From contig CANRMO010000069.1 of assembly GCA_947631755.1 (NCBI GenBank), positions 1 through 11,127 of the forward strand: a DNA stretch of 11,127 bases, read 5' to 3'. The translations under genes were made by a program, and so were the position numbers. Below the pieces are notes generated by a model, which saw only the letters and a list, made by a program, of their open reading frames with translations, had not been told where the DNA came from and searched no databases. Position 1 is the first letter of the stretch. Each line of letters opens with the position of its first letter. Shown here piece after piece: positions 1-6,512 of the stretch. This DNA comes from an uncultured Lachnospiraceae bacterium. GTDB lineage: Bacteria; Bacillota; Clostridia; Lachnospirales; Lachnospiraceae.

Positions 1-930
1 GCCGAGAATGCGAGCCGGTTTTCCCCGCACAAGCACCCGCCCCTTATTAGAGAGATCTCTCTTCATCCCATCCGCATACCCCACCGGAATTGTGGCGACC
101 CTCATCTTCCGGTCCGCCGTAAATGTTCCCCCGTAACTTATGCTCATTCCCGCCGGAATCTCTTTGACATAGGATACGACTGTCTTCCACTGCATGGCAG
201 GCCGCAGGGACAAAATCCGTTTATCAACTGCCCCCGACGGGTAGAGGCCGTAAGTGGCAATGCCGCACCTCACCATATCCAGATTTGCGTCCGGAAATCC
301 TATAATGGCCGCGCTGTTCGAGACATGCTTTAGAGGCACTTTCACCCCGGCCTCCTCCAATTTCCCGACAAAATCAAGATAGGCGTGAAAGGGTTCCTCT
401 GCCGGCAGAATATCCGCCTCATCTGCCCTGGCAAAATGAGTAAATATCCCCTCCAATATAAGATTTGGCATCCGGGATATATCCAATGCCACACGGACAT
501 TCTCCTCCGTAGGAAAAAATCCGATCCGTCCCATCCCTGTATCCAGCTTTATGTGGACAGGTGCCCTCTCGCCGAGCAAGGCCGCCGTCTCATTGAGCTT
601 TTCCGCCATCTCAAAAGTATAAACCGTCTGGGATATATGATTCCTTACCACCTGCTCATAGCTGCTCTCGGGCGTGTAGCCAAGAATCAGAATTGTCTTA
701 TCAATCCCGTGTTCCCTGAGTTCCAGCGCTTCCTCTGCCACAGCGACGCCATAGGCATCCACAAGGTCTGCCAGCGCATCCGCAACCGGAATCGCACCGT
801 GTCCGTAGGCATCCGCCTTGACGACCGCCATGATCTTCGTCCCCGCTTTTATGTTCTTTCTGACTTCTTTTATATTATGCCGGACCGCCCCAAGATCAAC
901 TTCCGCATATGTTCTGTCAAATCCTTCCAT
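1..930 (-). CDS. alr: Alanine racemase, partial (C-terminus beyond the left edge)
   Basis: A PLP-dependent enzyme that interconverts L- and D-alanine in the cytosol, supplying D-Ala for peptidoglycan. I translated 310 codons in one unbroken frame; the usual length is about 370-390 residues, so roughly the last fifth is missing. The PLP-binding motif AVVKADAYGHG is at residues 35-45 with Lys38 as the Schiff-base lysine. The second catalytic residue, the tyrosine of SYGGTF, is Tyr266. Other family signatures are HIKLDTGMGRIGF and HVSNSAAI. The start is ATG at 930, with GGGAGG at 936-941 and a 5-base spacer. The nnr stop lies 27 bases upstream, so this is the last visible gene of the rex operon; in many Firmicutes nnr and alr are neighbours. 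The family call is firm. Whether this is the biosynthetic or a catabolic racemase cannot be told from sequence, though the context favours biosynthetic. Confidence 0.96.
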   Translation of the reverse strand, partial: MEGFDRTYAEVDLGAVRHNIKEVRKNIKAGTKIMAVVKADAYGHGAIPVADALADLVDAYGVAVAEEALELREHGIDKTILILGYTPESSYEQVVRNHISQTVYTFEMAEKLNETAALLGERAPVHIKLDTGMGRIGFFPTEENVRVALDISRMPNLILEGIFTHFARADEADILPAEEPFHAYLDFVGKLEEAGVKVPLKHVSNSAAIIGFPDANLDMVRCGIATYGLYPSGAVDKRILSLRPAMQWKTVVSYVKEIPAGMSISYGGTFTADRKMRVATIPVGYADGMKRDLSNKGRVLVRGKPARILG

Positions 931-957
931 GCCAACCTCCCTGTCTTCCGATATCCG

Positions 958-2424
958 TCAGAGTTCACTGACAACTCCCGACATACCCGCTATGAGATCC
1001 GATGCCATCAGGCCATAAGTCCCCTTTTGCGGCGCCATCCAGTCGCCGCTGAGTCCATGCCAGTACACGGCAAGTTTCGCGGCCTCAAATGTGCCCATCC
1101 CCTGTGCCAGCAGTCCCCCTGTTATGCCCGCCAGCACATCGCCGGATCCCCCGGTAGCCATCCCATTGTTTCCGGACACATTGATGTAACACTCTTTTCC
1201 ATCCGACACAACTGTGCGTGCATCTTTCTGTGCGATCACACAGTTCCACCTCTCCGCAGCCTCTCTCGTCGTGCCGGGAATATCCGCCTGCAGATCCCCC
1301 ACCGGAATGCCGGTCAGGCCGCTCATTTCCTTTACATGGGGCGTGAGGATAAAATGATCTGGCAGCCGGTCCGCCACATTCCGGCAGAGCCGGATCCCAT
1401 CGCCGTCGATTACAGTGGGCACGGTGGCATTTTCCACCACATACCGCACCATCTCCTCTGCCTCCTCCCCCAGTCCGAGGCCCGGCCCGATAACGATGGC
1501 ATCCGCCCACGCAACGCCCTCTCTCAGTTCCCCTCTCTCTGAAAACAGAATTTCCGGCAGCGTCCCCAGCAAAACATTTCGGTTATTCGCCGTGGAGACG
1601 ACACGGACCAGTCCGGCCCCGGCCGCATACGCCGCCCGGGCTGCCAGACAAGCCGCCCCAGCCATCGTCTCACACCCAGCGGCGACAAGTACCTTCCCAA
1701 AAGTCCCCTTGTGGGAGCGGGGCCTCCTCGCCGGAAACAGCCCCGGCAGATCCTCCGGCTCAAAATAATACATCTGCGGCTGCACCGACTGAACACTCAC
1801 CGACGGGAACCCGATATCCCCCACGATCACTTCTCCCGCATACGCCGCTCCCGGATACAGGACAAGCCCCGCCTTATTCACACCAAATGTAACCGTACAG
1901 TCTGCCCTTACCGCAGTTCCCAGAATCTGCCCGGTTCCTGCATGGATCCCAGAGGGAATATCAAGGGCATAAATCTTCGCGCCGCTCTCATTCATATTCT
2001 CCAACACCGCCGCATAGGCATCCCTGACCTCCCTTGAGAGCCCGATCCCAAACACGGCGTCCAGCATTACATCAAACTCCCCGTCTGTGACAGCCGTGAG
2101 CGGGAGAACAGGAACCTGGCAGCCCACGGCAATCTCCATCTGCTTTTTCATCTCTTCCGTCATGTGCTCCGGCTGGCCGATCACAGTGACTGCGGCCCTG
2201 TACCCCTGCTGACAGAGAATCCTCGCCACAGCCACACCGTCGCCCCCATTATTCCCGGCGCCGCACACAGCGAGAAACCGGCAGTCTTTTTTTTCCCGCT
2301 CAATCAAAACAGCAGCTACTGTCATAGCCGCTCTCTCCATCAATACAAGGCTTGGAATCCCCACCGTATGAATGGCGTGGGTATCAATCGCCTTTGCCTC
2401 TTTTTCTGAATAAATATACCGCAT
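958..2424 (-). CDS. nnr: Bifunctional NAD(P)H-hydrate epimerase / ADP-dependent NAD(P)H-hydrate dehydratase
   Basis: A cofactor-repair enzyme. The N-terminal YjeF_N domain (about residues 1-205) epimerises damaged NADHX/NADPHX. The C-terminal ribokinase-like domain (about 215-488) dehydrates the S form back to NAD(P)H using ADP. Visible motifs are GNNGGDG (57-63), DAVFGIGL and DIPSG in the epimerase, and KGTFGKVLV, IGPGLG, LTPHVKEM and NNGMATGGSGDVLAG in the dehydratase, with the likely catalytic Asp at about 429. The length of 488 residues suits the fused bacterial form. The frame is open up to a GTG at 2499, directly after the acpS stop. I chose ATG at 2424 because it has GAGGTGG at 2428-2434 with a 6-base spacer and begins MRYIYSEKEAKAID, where the family normally starts. 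That leaves 75 bases between acpS and nnr. Two motif variants are VIDGDG for the common VIDADG and HVKEM for the common HPGEM. The fold and function call remain firm. Confidence 0.95.
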   Translation of the reverse strand: MRYIYSEKEAKAIDTHAIHTVGIPSLVLMERAAMTVAAVLIEREKKDCRFLAVCGAGNNGGDGVAVARILCQQGYRAAVTVIGQPEHMTEEMKKQMEIAVGCQVPVLPLTAVTDGEFDVMLDAVFGIGLSREVRDAYAAVLENMNESGAKIYALDIPSGIHAGTGQILGTAVRADCTVTFGVNKAGLVLYPGAAYAGEVIVGDIGFPSVSVQSVQPQMYYFEPEDLPGLFPARRPRSHKGTFGKVLVAAGCETMAGAACLAARAAYAAGAGLVRVVSTANNRNVLLGTLPEILFSERGELREGVAWADAIVIGPGLGLGEEAEEMVRYVVENATVPTVIDGDGIRLCRNVADRLPDHFILTPHVKEMSGLTGIPVGDLQADIPGTTREAAERWNCVIAQKDARTVVSDGKECYINVSGNNGMATGGSGDVLAGITGGLLAQGMGTFEAAKLAVYWHGLSGDWMAPQKGTYGLMASDLIAGMSGVVSEL

Positions 2425-2499
2425 CTTCCACCTCATTTTCCAGGCTCTCCCCCAAAAAGAGCACAACATCCGCACTCGGGCAGCCAGACCCGGAAACAC

Positions 2500-2871
2500 T
2501 CATGCCCCCGCCCCGGACTCCCCGACAACAAAAGCTGTCACAAATTCCTTTGTATTCGAAATCGAGATCTGCCAACGGCTGATCTGTCTCTGCTCCGCTC
2601 TTTTCTGTGCCTTTCCTGAGAGCACAACATAGGGTGCCCCCTCTTCATTTCTCAGTATTTCAATCTCCCCCGCCTCAATGCCGTCAAACCCGGTTCCAAG
2701 CGCCTTGGCCACCGCCTCTTTCCCGGCAAAATCAGAGGCCGCGCGGCGTCTCCTCCGATCCATCTGCTCAATTTCACGCACAGAAAAAATCCTGTGAAGA
2801 AAGTGTTCCCGCTCACAGGCCCGCACAACCCTGCCAATCTCTATCATATCAACACCGATGCCAATAACCAT
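2500..2871 (-). CDS. acpS: Holo-[acyl-carrier-protein] synthase
   Basis: Transfers 4'-phosphopantetheine from CoA to a serine of acyl carrier protein, activating it for fatty acid synthesis; acts in the cytosol as a trimer. At 123 residues it has the usual AcpS length. Key motifs are GIGVDMIEIGRV at the N-terminus, with the metal-binding Asp8, and FAGKEAVAKALGTGF at 48-62, with metal ligand Glu52. The C-terminal strand motif reads SISNTKEFVTAFVV; many family members have His where this has Asn. The frame is open back to 2937, but that extension (TGGNFNKEPWAG...) is not AcpS-like and begins inside the upstream gene. ATG at 2871 has GGGG at 2878-2881 with a 6-base spacer and places the conserved GIGVD at the expected distance. 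It lies 46 bases after the coiled-coil gene and 75 bases before nnr. Confidence 0.95.
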   Translation of the reverse strand: MVIGIGVDMIEIGRVVRACEREHFLHRIFSVREIEQMDRRRRRAASDFAGKEAVAKALGTGFDGIEAGEIEILRNEEGAPYVVLSGKAQKRAEQRQISRWQISISNTKEFVTAFVVGESGAGA

Positions 2872-2887
2872 ACATTTCCCCAAACCA

Positions 2888-2902
2888 GGGCAGATCCTGC
2901 CC
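2888..2902 (-). repeat. GC-rich hairpin in the gap before acpS
   Basis: On the minus strand GGGCAG, loop GAT, then CTGCCC form a perfect 6-base-pair stem. It sits 6 bases upstream of the acpS GGGG ribosome binding site and just after the stop of the coiled-coil gene (stop codon at 2918-2920). No T-run follows, so it does not look like an intrinsic terminator. It could set mRNA processing, protect a 3' end, or modulate acpS translation. The palindrome is seen; any role is inference. Confidence 0.5.
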
Positions 2903-2917
2903 GCCCATGGCTCCTTA

Positions 2918-3520
2918 TTAAAATTTCCCCCGGTCAAAAAGATTCATGATCTCGTGTCCCATCAGCCCGTGCATCAGCGAATACGCGCTGTCACGGCTCT
3001 CCTCCAGATCCGATTTCTCATCCGACTTGTCATCCAGCTCACGCTTTAAGAATTTAATATCTTCTGCCAGCTCTCCGATCTGATGCTCCCAGTTACTCAG
3101 ACGTTTGAAACAATACTGCACACTGAGCACCATCAAATCCTCATTGACTGTCTTGATCTGGGCGGGCAGCCCCATCAGCTCATCGGACTCATTCTCGATC
3201 CTCTCCCTTGTCTCGATCAGAAGCCTCTGCTGATTATCTTTCTTTTTCTGGTCAAAATCTGAATCGCCTTTCATGCCGGCGACAATACCGTCCATTAGTT
3301 TTTTCTTCGCCTGCCGGAGATCTTTGATCTCATTGACCAGACGTCCCTGCCGCTTGATCAGAGTATTCAGCTTTTGCTCCAGCGCCGCGATGTCCGACGG
3401 TTTTTTGCCTTTTGGAAACAGTGTGTACCATCGGTTGTCCAGAACAAGGATCGGCACCTGTTTTCCCTTGAGGGCGGCGCGCACTTCCTTTCCGAACTCA
3501 TTATTCTGTTGTTTTTTCAT
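2918..3520 (-). CDS. Unrecognised coiled-coil protein between rex and acpS
   Basis: I do not recognise this 200-residue protein. A short N-terminal segment (about residues 1-42) carries a hydrophobic stretch VPILVLDNRWYTLFP. After it come long charged helices with heptad-like spacing, about 43-75 and about 90-175, rich in Lys, Glu, Asp and Gln, ending in EIMNLFDRGKF. There is no signal peptide or membrane segment, and one cysteine (in VQYCFKR), so a soluble, largely helical, probably oligomeric or scaffold-like protein is likely. The start at ATG 3520 is good: GGGGGG at 3527-3532 with a 6-base spacer. Gaps to rex (41 bases) and acpS (46 bases) place it inside the operon. Base composition resembles its neighbours and the frame is intact, so it is a real gene rather than a shadow. 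I assign no function. Confidence 0.85.
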   Translation of the reverse strand: MKKQQNNEFGKEVRAALKGKQVPILVLDNRWYTLFPKGKKPSDIAALEQKLNTLIKRQGRLVNEIKDLRQAKKKLMDGIVAGMKGDSDFDQKKKDNQQRLLIETRERIENESDELMGLPAQIKTVNEDLMVLSVQYCFKRLSNWEHQIGELAEDIKFLKRELDDKSDEKSDLEESRDSAYSLMHGLMGHEIMNLFDRGKF

Positions 3521-3561
3521 GGCAATCCCCCCATTTTCCCGGCAGGACTATGTATCCCTGC

Positions 3562-4197
3562 TCATTCATGTGGAATATTTGCAATGTTATAGGAGAGGCG
3601 CATTAAACTCTCCGCCAGATGGACATTTTCAACCGCCACTGTCTCTGGCAGATCCAGATCCGTCGCGGCAAAATTCCAGAATGCGCGGACACCCAGCTCC
3701 ATCAACGTCCCGGCGACTTCCGGGGCCTTTGCCCTGGGCAGCGTCAGCGCCGCGATATCTACCGCATTCTCCCGCACAAATCCGGCGAGCTCCGACATAT
3801 CCGAAACTCTGAGCGCCCCCACCGTTTTTCCGATCTTCTGGGGATCCACATCAAATATTCCGCAGATCCGAAACCCTCTCTTGCTAAAACCTGCATAGTT
3901 GGCCAGCGCCTGGCCGAGATTTCCGGCCCCGAGAATGACAACCTGATACTGGCGGTCGAGTCCTAATATCTTTCCGATCTCATTTTTCAGTATCTGGACA
4001 TTGTAGCCATATCCCTGTTGGCCAAATCCCCCAAAATTATTGAAATCCTGTCGGATCTGTGATGCCGTGACATTCATCTGCTGACTGAGTTCCTGCGATG
4101 ATATGCGGTCGATCCCCTTGTCCAGAAGCTCACTCAGATATCTATAGTAACGTGGCAGTCTCTTGATCACCGCCGATGAAATCTTCTTTTCCAGCAC
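3562..4197 (-). CDS. rex: Redox-sensing transcriptional repressor Rex
   Basis: A homodimeric repressor that binds DNA when NADH is low and leaves it when NADH binds, controlling fermentation and NADH-recycling genes. Residues 1-75 form the winged helix, with KRLPRYYRYL (12-21) and the recognition region TASQIRQDFNNFGGFGQQGYGY (44-65). The Rossmann domain starts at about 84 with GAGNLG (90-95). A C-terminal helix for dimer swapping follows, ending LSYNIANIPHE. With the GTG start at 4197 the protein is 211 residues, the normal Rex length. Upstream in-frame ATGs at 4218 and 4257 exist. The one at 4257 lies inside the promoter -10 box and cannot be used by that transcript; the one at 4218 has only a weak ribosome binding site. 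GTG 4197 has a clean GGAGG at 4205-4209. It is the first gene of the operon and is probably self-regulated through the operator at 4267-4284. Confidence 0.95.
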   Translation of the reverse strand: MLEKKISSAVIKRLPRYYRYLSELLDKGIDRISSQELSQQMNVTASQIRQDFNNFGGFGQQGYGYNVQILKNEIGKILGLDRQYQVVILGAGNLGQALANYAGFSKRGFRICGIFDVDPQKIGKTVGALRVSDMSELAGFVRENAVDIAALTLPRAKAPEVAGTLMELGVRAFWNFAATDLDLPETVAVENVHLAESLMRLSYNIANIPHE

Positions 4198-4204
4198 CGG
4201 TATT

Positions 4205-4209
4205 CCTCC
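4205..4209 (-). promoter_or_regulatory. Ribosome binding site that fixes the rex GTG start
   Basis: GGAGG on the minus strand, 7 bases before GTG at 4197. It lies within the open frame of the longer ATG candidates, so it is the main argument for the shorter protein, together with Rex family length. Confidence 0.75.
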
Positions 4210-4217
4210 ATCTGTCA

Positions 4218-4235
4218 TTATTCTCACTGGAATAA
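4218..4235 (-). repeat. AT-rich hairpin in the rex leader
   Basis: On the minus strand TTATTC, loop CAGTGA, then GAATAA form a perfect 6-base-pair stem in the predicted 5' leader, ending 8 bases before the GGAGG. The alternative ATG at 4218 begins at the last base of the stem. The stem is weak in energy and may be chance. The palindrome itself is certain. Confidence 0.35.
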
Positions 4236-4255
4236 ATCCTGTAACTCTTACTTCC

Positions 4256-4284
4256 ATTATACAGAATTGTTAAAATCTTGTCAA
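4256..4284 (-). promoter_or_regulatory. Sigma-A promoter of the rex operon (exact consensus)
   Basis: On the minus strand the -35 is TTGACA (4279-4284), the spacer is 17 bases, and the -10 is TATAAT (4256-4261): all twelve consensus bases with ideal spacing. The start point would fall near 4249-4250, giving a leader of about 50 bases to GTG 4197. The promoter lies between the hybrid kinase stop (4294) and rex, so the operon can be expressed independently of the kinase gene. I see no terminator between the kinase and this promoter, so some read-through is possible. Confidence 0.88.
4267..4284. promoter_or_regulatory. Rex operator (ROP-like box) overlapping the rex promoter
   Basis: The plus strand reads TTGTTAAAATCTTGTCAA. 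Against the published low-GC Gram-positive Rex consensus TTGTTAA-N4-TTAACAA it matches 12 of 14 defined bases: the left arm fully, the right arm in 5 of 7. It covers the whole -35 and most of the spacer of the rex promoter, the usual place for a blocking repressor. The neighbouring gene encodes Rex itself, which makes autoregulation the natural reading. Binding is inferred. Confidence 0.72.
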
Positions 4285-4293
4285 ACACTGTGG

Positions 4294-6348
4294 TCACACG
4301 AAATCCCCCACAGTTTCAATCAGATTCATGATATCAAACGGTTTTGAGATATGTCCGTTCATTCCACTCTCTATCGACCGTCTTTTATCCTCTTTCATTG
4401 CATTTGCCGACAGCGCTACAATCGGCAGATCTTTCACGTCATCCCGGTCGATGGCCCGGATTGCCCGGGCGGCGTCATAACCATTCATAACCGGCATCTG
4501 GATATCCATCAGCACCAGGTCATAATACCCCGCTGGATGTTTTCTGACATCCTCTACCGCATCACACCCATCCGTTGCAGACTCAATTTTAAATCCGGCA
4601 TCTTGCAGAATCTCCACCGCGATCTCACGGTTCAGCTCATTGTCCTCCACAACTAAGATCCTCTTCCCTTTCAGCTGCTCTCTCGAGCGCTTATCCAGCA
4701 TGTTCTCAAGTTTCCCAGCCGCGCAGTCAGCCGTCCCGTCCGCGATCTTAAACGCCAGCGTGATCGTAAACGATGACCCCTTTCCCTTCTTGCTTTCTGC
4801 GACAATAGAACCACCCATCATATCCACAAGATTTTTTGTGATGGAGAGACCGAGCCCCGTCCCCTGATACCCCGATTTCGTCGATGTCTCTTCTCTCTCA
4901 AACGACTCGAACATGTGCTGCATAAATTCCTCAGACATTCCGATCCCTGTGTCCGAGATGACAAACCGGTAAGAAATATAGCCGGACTGTACCAGTTCTC
5001 CCTGACTCACCTGAACCTTCACACGGCCCTGCTCAGGAGTAAATTTTACTGCATTTCCGATCACATTGGCAAAAATGCGGCGCAGATTCAGCGGATCAGC
5101 ATATACATTTACCTCTTTTATATCAATATCCGCCGAAAATTCCAGCCGCTTTTCTGACACCTGGGCTCCCAGCATCTCCAGCACAATGAAGAGCTGCTCC
5201 TTTATGTTACACGGTTCTGTCTTAATCTGAATCTGCCCGTTCTCAATCTGGCTCATGTCCAGCACGTCATTGATAAGCCCCAGCAGATGTTCATTGGACA
5301 TTTCCATTTTATCCAGATAATCCGCCAGATGTTCCGGGTCGTTGATATATTTTTTCGCCAGTCTCGTAAAACCAACAATAGCGTTCATCGGTGTGCGGAT
5401 ATCGTGGGAGATGCTAAAGAGAAACGCGGACTTTGCCTGGTTGGCATGCTTTGCCGCATCCAGCTCAAACTCCATTTTAACTCTCGCTGCCGTGGCCGCC
5501 TGTATTTTTTCAACCCGTTTTGTAATCGTCTTATATCCGATCACCGCCCTGGTGTACTTATTTTCATCCTCAAGCCTTGCGATGTACATCTGCTCCCACT
5601 CTATCTTATTCTTCCCTTCCCGGCGCCGGAAACTGACCGTATAAGAATGTTCTTTTTTCAGTCTTTCCCTGATTGTAGCGATTTCTGATTCCTTAATATA
5701 ATGCTCCCTGTCCTCTGGCAGCACATATTTCTCAGCAAATTTCCGGAAATACCACTCATAATCTCTCGAACATTCCATATTTTCTTCACCGTTATTTACG
5801 ATCAATTTGTTATAGCGGTATGGCGTTATCTCATTCCGCTCGAAATCAAGCAGATAAATGGCATTATAATCGACGGAGAGACCCTCGATCACCTCCGCCT
5901 TTTTCTTCTCTTCCTGCTGCTCAAGATATTTGTCCGTCACATCATCAATAAACACATAGAAGAGATCGCCTATGCCCTCTGTGTACTCAAAATGCCCATA
6001 ATCCATGATCCAGCGGATGCTCCCGTCTTTCCGCTTGATGCGGTACTCCAGATAATCCATTTTCTCCTCACTCTCCTGAATCTGTCTGGCAATGGAATCC
6101 TCCGCCTCATCAATATCATCCGGGTGCACCATCCCCTTAAATGTATATCCGGTCAGTTCCTTAAACTCGTCCAAAGTTGCACAGCCAAAAATCCGCAGAA
6201 CAGCTCTGTTTACGTAGATGATCTCCTCGTCGCCATCTGCGCAGTAGACAAAAAAGCCACCTGGCATAGCCTCCGCCATCTGTTGTATAATGGGAAGTGT
6301 CTGTTCATTTAAAACCAAATTAAAATCCCCTCTCCGTTTTTTCTCCAT
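4294..6348 (-). CDS. Cytosolic PAS-domain hybrid sensor histidine kinase with C-terminal receiver
   Basis: A 684-residue signalling kinase. Order from the N-terminus: a PAS domain (about 25-145, with IYVNRAVLRIFG and a PAC-like RIKRKDGSIRWI); a second PAS-like region (about 160-280); HisKA with SISHDIRTPMNAIVGF and phospho-acceptor His315; HATPase with N-box NVIGNAVKFT (about 428-437), DTGIGM (466-471) and GTGLGL (496-501); and a receiver beginning ILVVEDNELN, with phospho-acceptor Asp615 in LMDIQMP, Ser647 and Lys669. I see no signal peptide or membrane segment, so it should sense a cytosolic cue. There is no HPt domain and no response regulator beside it, so its phosphorelay partner lies elsewhere. 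The frame opens at 6405, but ATG 6348 has GGGGGG at 6356-6361 with a 7-base spacer, while ATG 6405 would lie upstream of the predicted transcript start. The ligand is unknown. Confidence 0.93.
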   Translation of the reverse strand: MEKKRRGDFNLVLNEQTLPIIQQMAEAMPGGFFVYCADGDEEIIYVNRAVLRIFGCATLDEFKELTGYTFKGMVHPDDIDEAEDSIARQIQESEEKMDYLEYRIKRKDGSIRWIMDYGHFEYTEGIGDLFYVFIDDVTDKYLEQQEEKKKAEVIEGLSVDYNAIYLLDFERNEITPYRYNKLIVNNGEENMECSRDYEWYFRKFAEKYVLPEDREHYIKESEIATIRERLKKEHSYTVSFRRREGKNKIEWEQMYIARLEDENKYTRAVIGYKTITKRVEKIQAATAARVKMEFELDAAKHANQAKSAFLFSISHDIRTPMNAIVGFTRLAKKYINDPEHLADYLDKMEMSNEHLLGLINDVLDMSQIENGQIQIKTEPCNIKEQLFIVLEMLGAQVSEKRLEFSADIDIKEVNVYADPLNLRRIFANVIGNAVKFTPEQGRVKVQVSQGELVQSGYISYRFVISDTGIGMSEEFMQHMFESFEREETSTKSGYQGTGLGLSITKNLVDMMGGSIVAESKKGKGSSFTITLAFKIADGTADCAAGKLENMLDKRSREQLKGKRILVVEDNELNREIAVEILQDAGFKIESATDGCDAVEDVRKHPAGYYDLVLMDIQMPVMNGYDAARAIRAIDRDDVKDLPIVALSANAMKEDKRRSIESGMNGHISKPFDIMNLIETVGDFV

Positions 6349-6385
6349 GGCGAGTCCCCCCTGATCTGTCATCTGTTTAACACAA

Positions 6386-6415
6386 ATTTTATCATATATA
6401 AGCATAAACTGTCTA
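6386..6415 (-). promoter_or_regulatory. Probable promoter of the hybrid kinase gene
   Basis: On the minus strand: -35 TAGACA (6410-6415, 5 of 6), an 18-base spacer, and -10 TAAAAT (6386-6391, 5 of 6). The start point would fall near 6379, about 30 bases before ATG 6348. The region is AT-rich compared with the flanking genes. A good but not perfect match. Confidence 0.55.
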
Positions 6416-6416
6416 G

Positions 6417-6445
6417 TTGCTTTTTTTTGAATTAATGGTTATTAT
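6417..6445 (+). promoter_or_regulatory. Possible promoter of the ABC-F gene
   Basis: TTGCTT (6417-6422, 3 of 6), a 17-base spacer, and TATTAT (6440-6445, 5 of 6). The -35 is poor. It would run back to back with the kinase promoter and leave a leader of about 60 bases to ATG 6513. The stretch 6349-6512 also contains an eight-T run (6421-6428). I see no leader peptide with a ribosome binding site and no strong attenuator hairpin in it. Confidence 0.25.
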
Positions 6446-6512
6446 ATATCTGTACTGCTTTTACAGAGACAGGCAAAATCTATCTGCAACACTGTATTTT
6501 TGGGAGGAAATC

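Noticed and set aside
385..1542. Long plus-strand open frame (385 codons) across alr and nnr
   Set aside because: It lies opposite two well-identified genes, has a His/Arg/Cys/Pro-rich composition typical of an antisense shadow, and shows no domain or ribosome binding site.
3273..3812. Plus-strand open frame (179 codons) across the coiled-coil gene and rex
   Set aside because: It is antisense to the end of rex and the start of the coiled-coil gene, with low-complexity Pro/Ser/Arg content and no recognisable family.
4285..4310. Terminator after the hybrid kinase stop
   Set aside because: The only palindrome, TGTGACCACA, has a loop too short to form a stable stem and no T-run.
6371..6390. Second Rex box in the hybrid kinase leader (GTGTTAAACA-like)
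   Set aside because: The half-sites are fused without the 4-base spacer and match poorly, so it is not a credible operator.
6417..6512. N-terminal extension of the ABC-F protein (up to 32 residues)
   Set aside because: There is no ribosome binding site before the upstream start codons, while ATG 6513 has GGGAGG and matches the family N-terminus.
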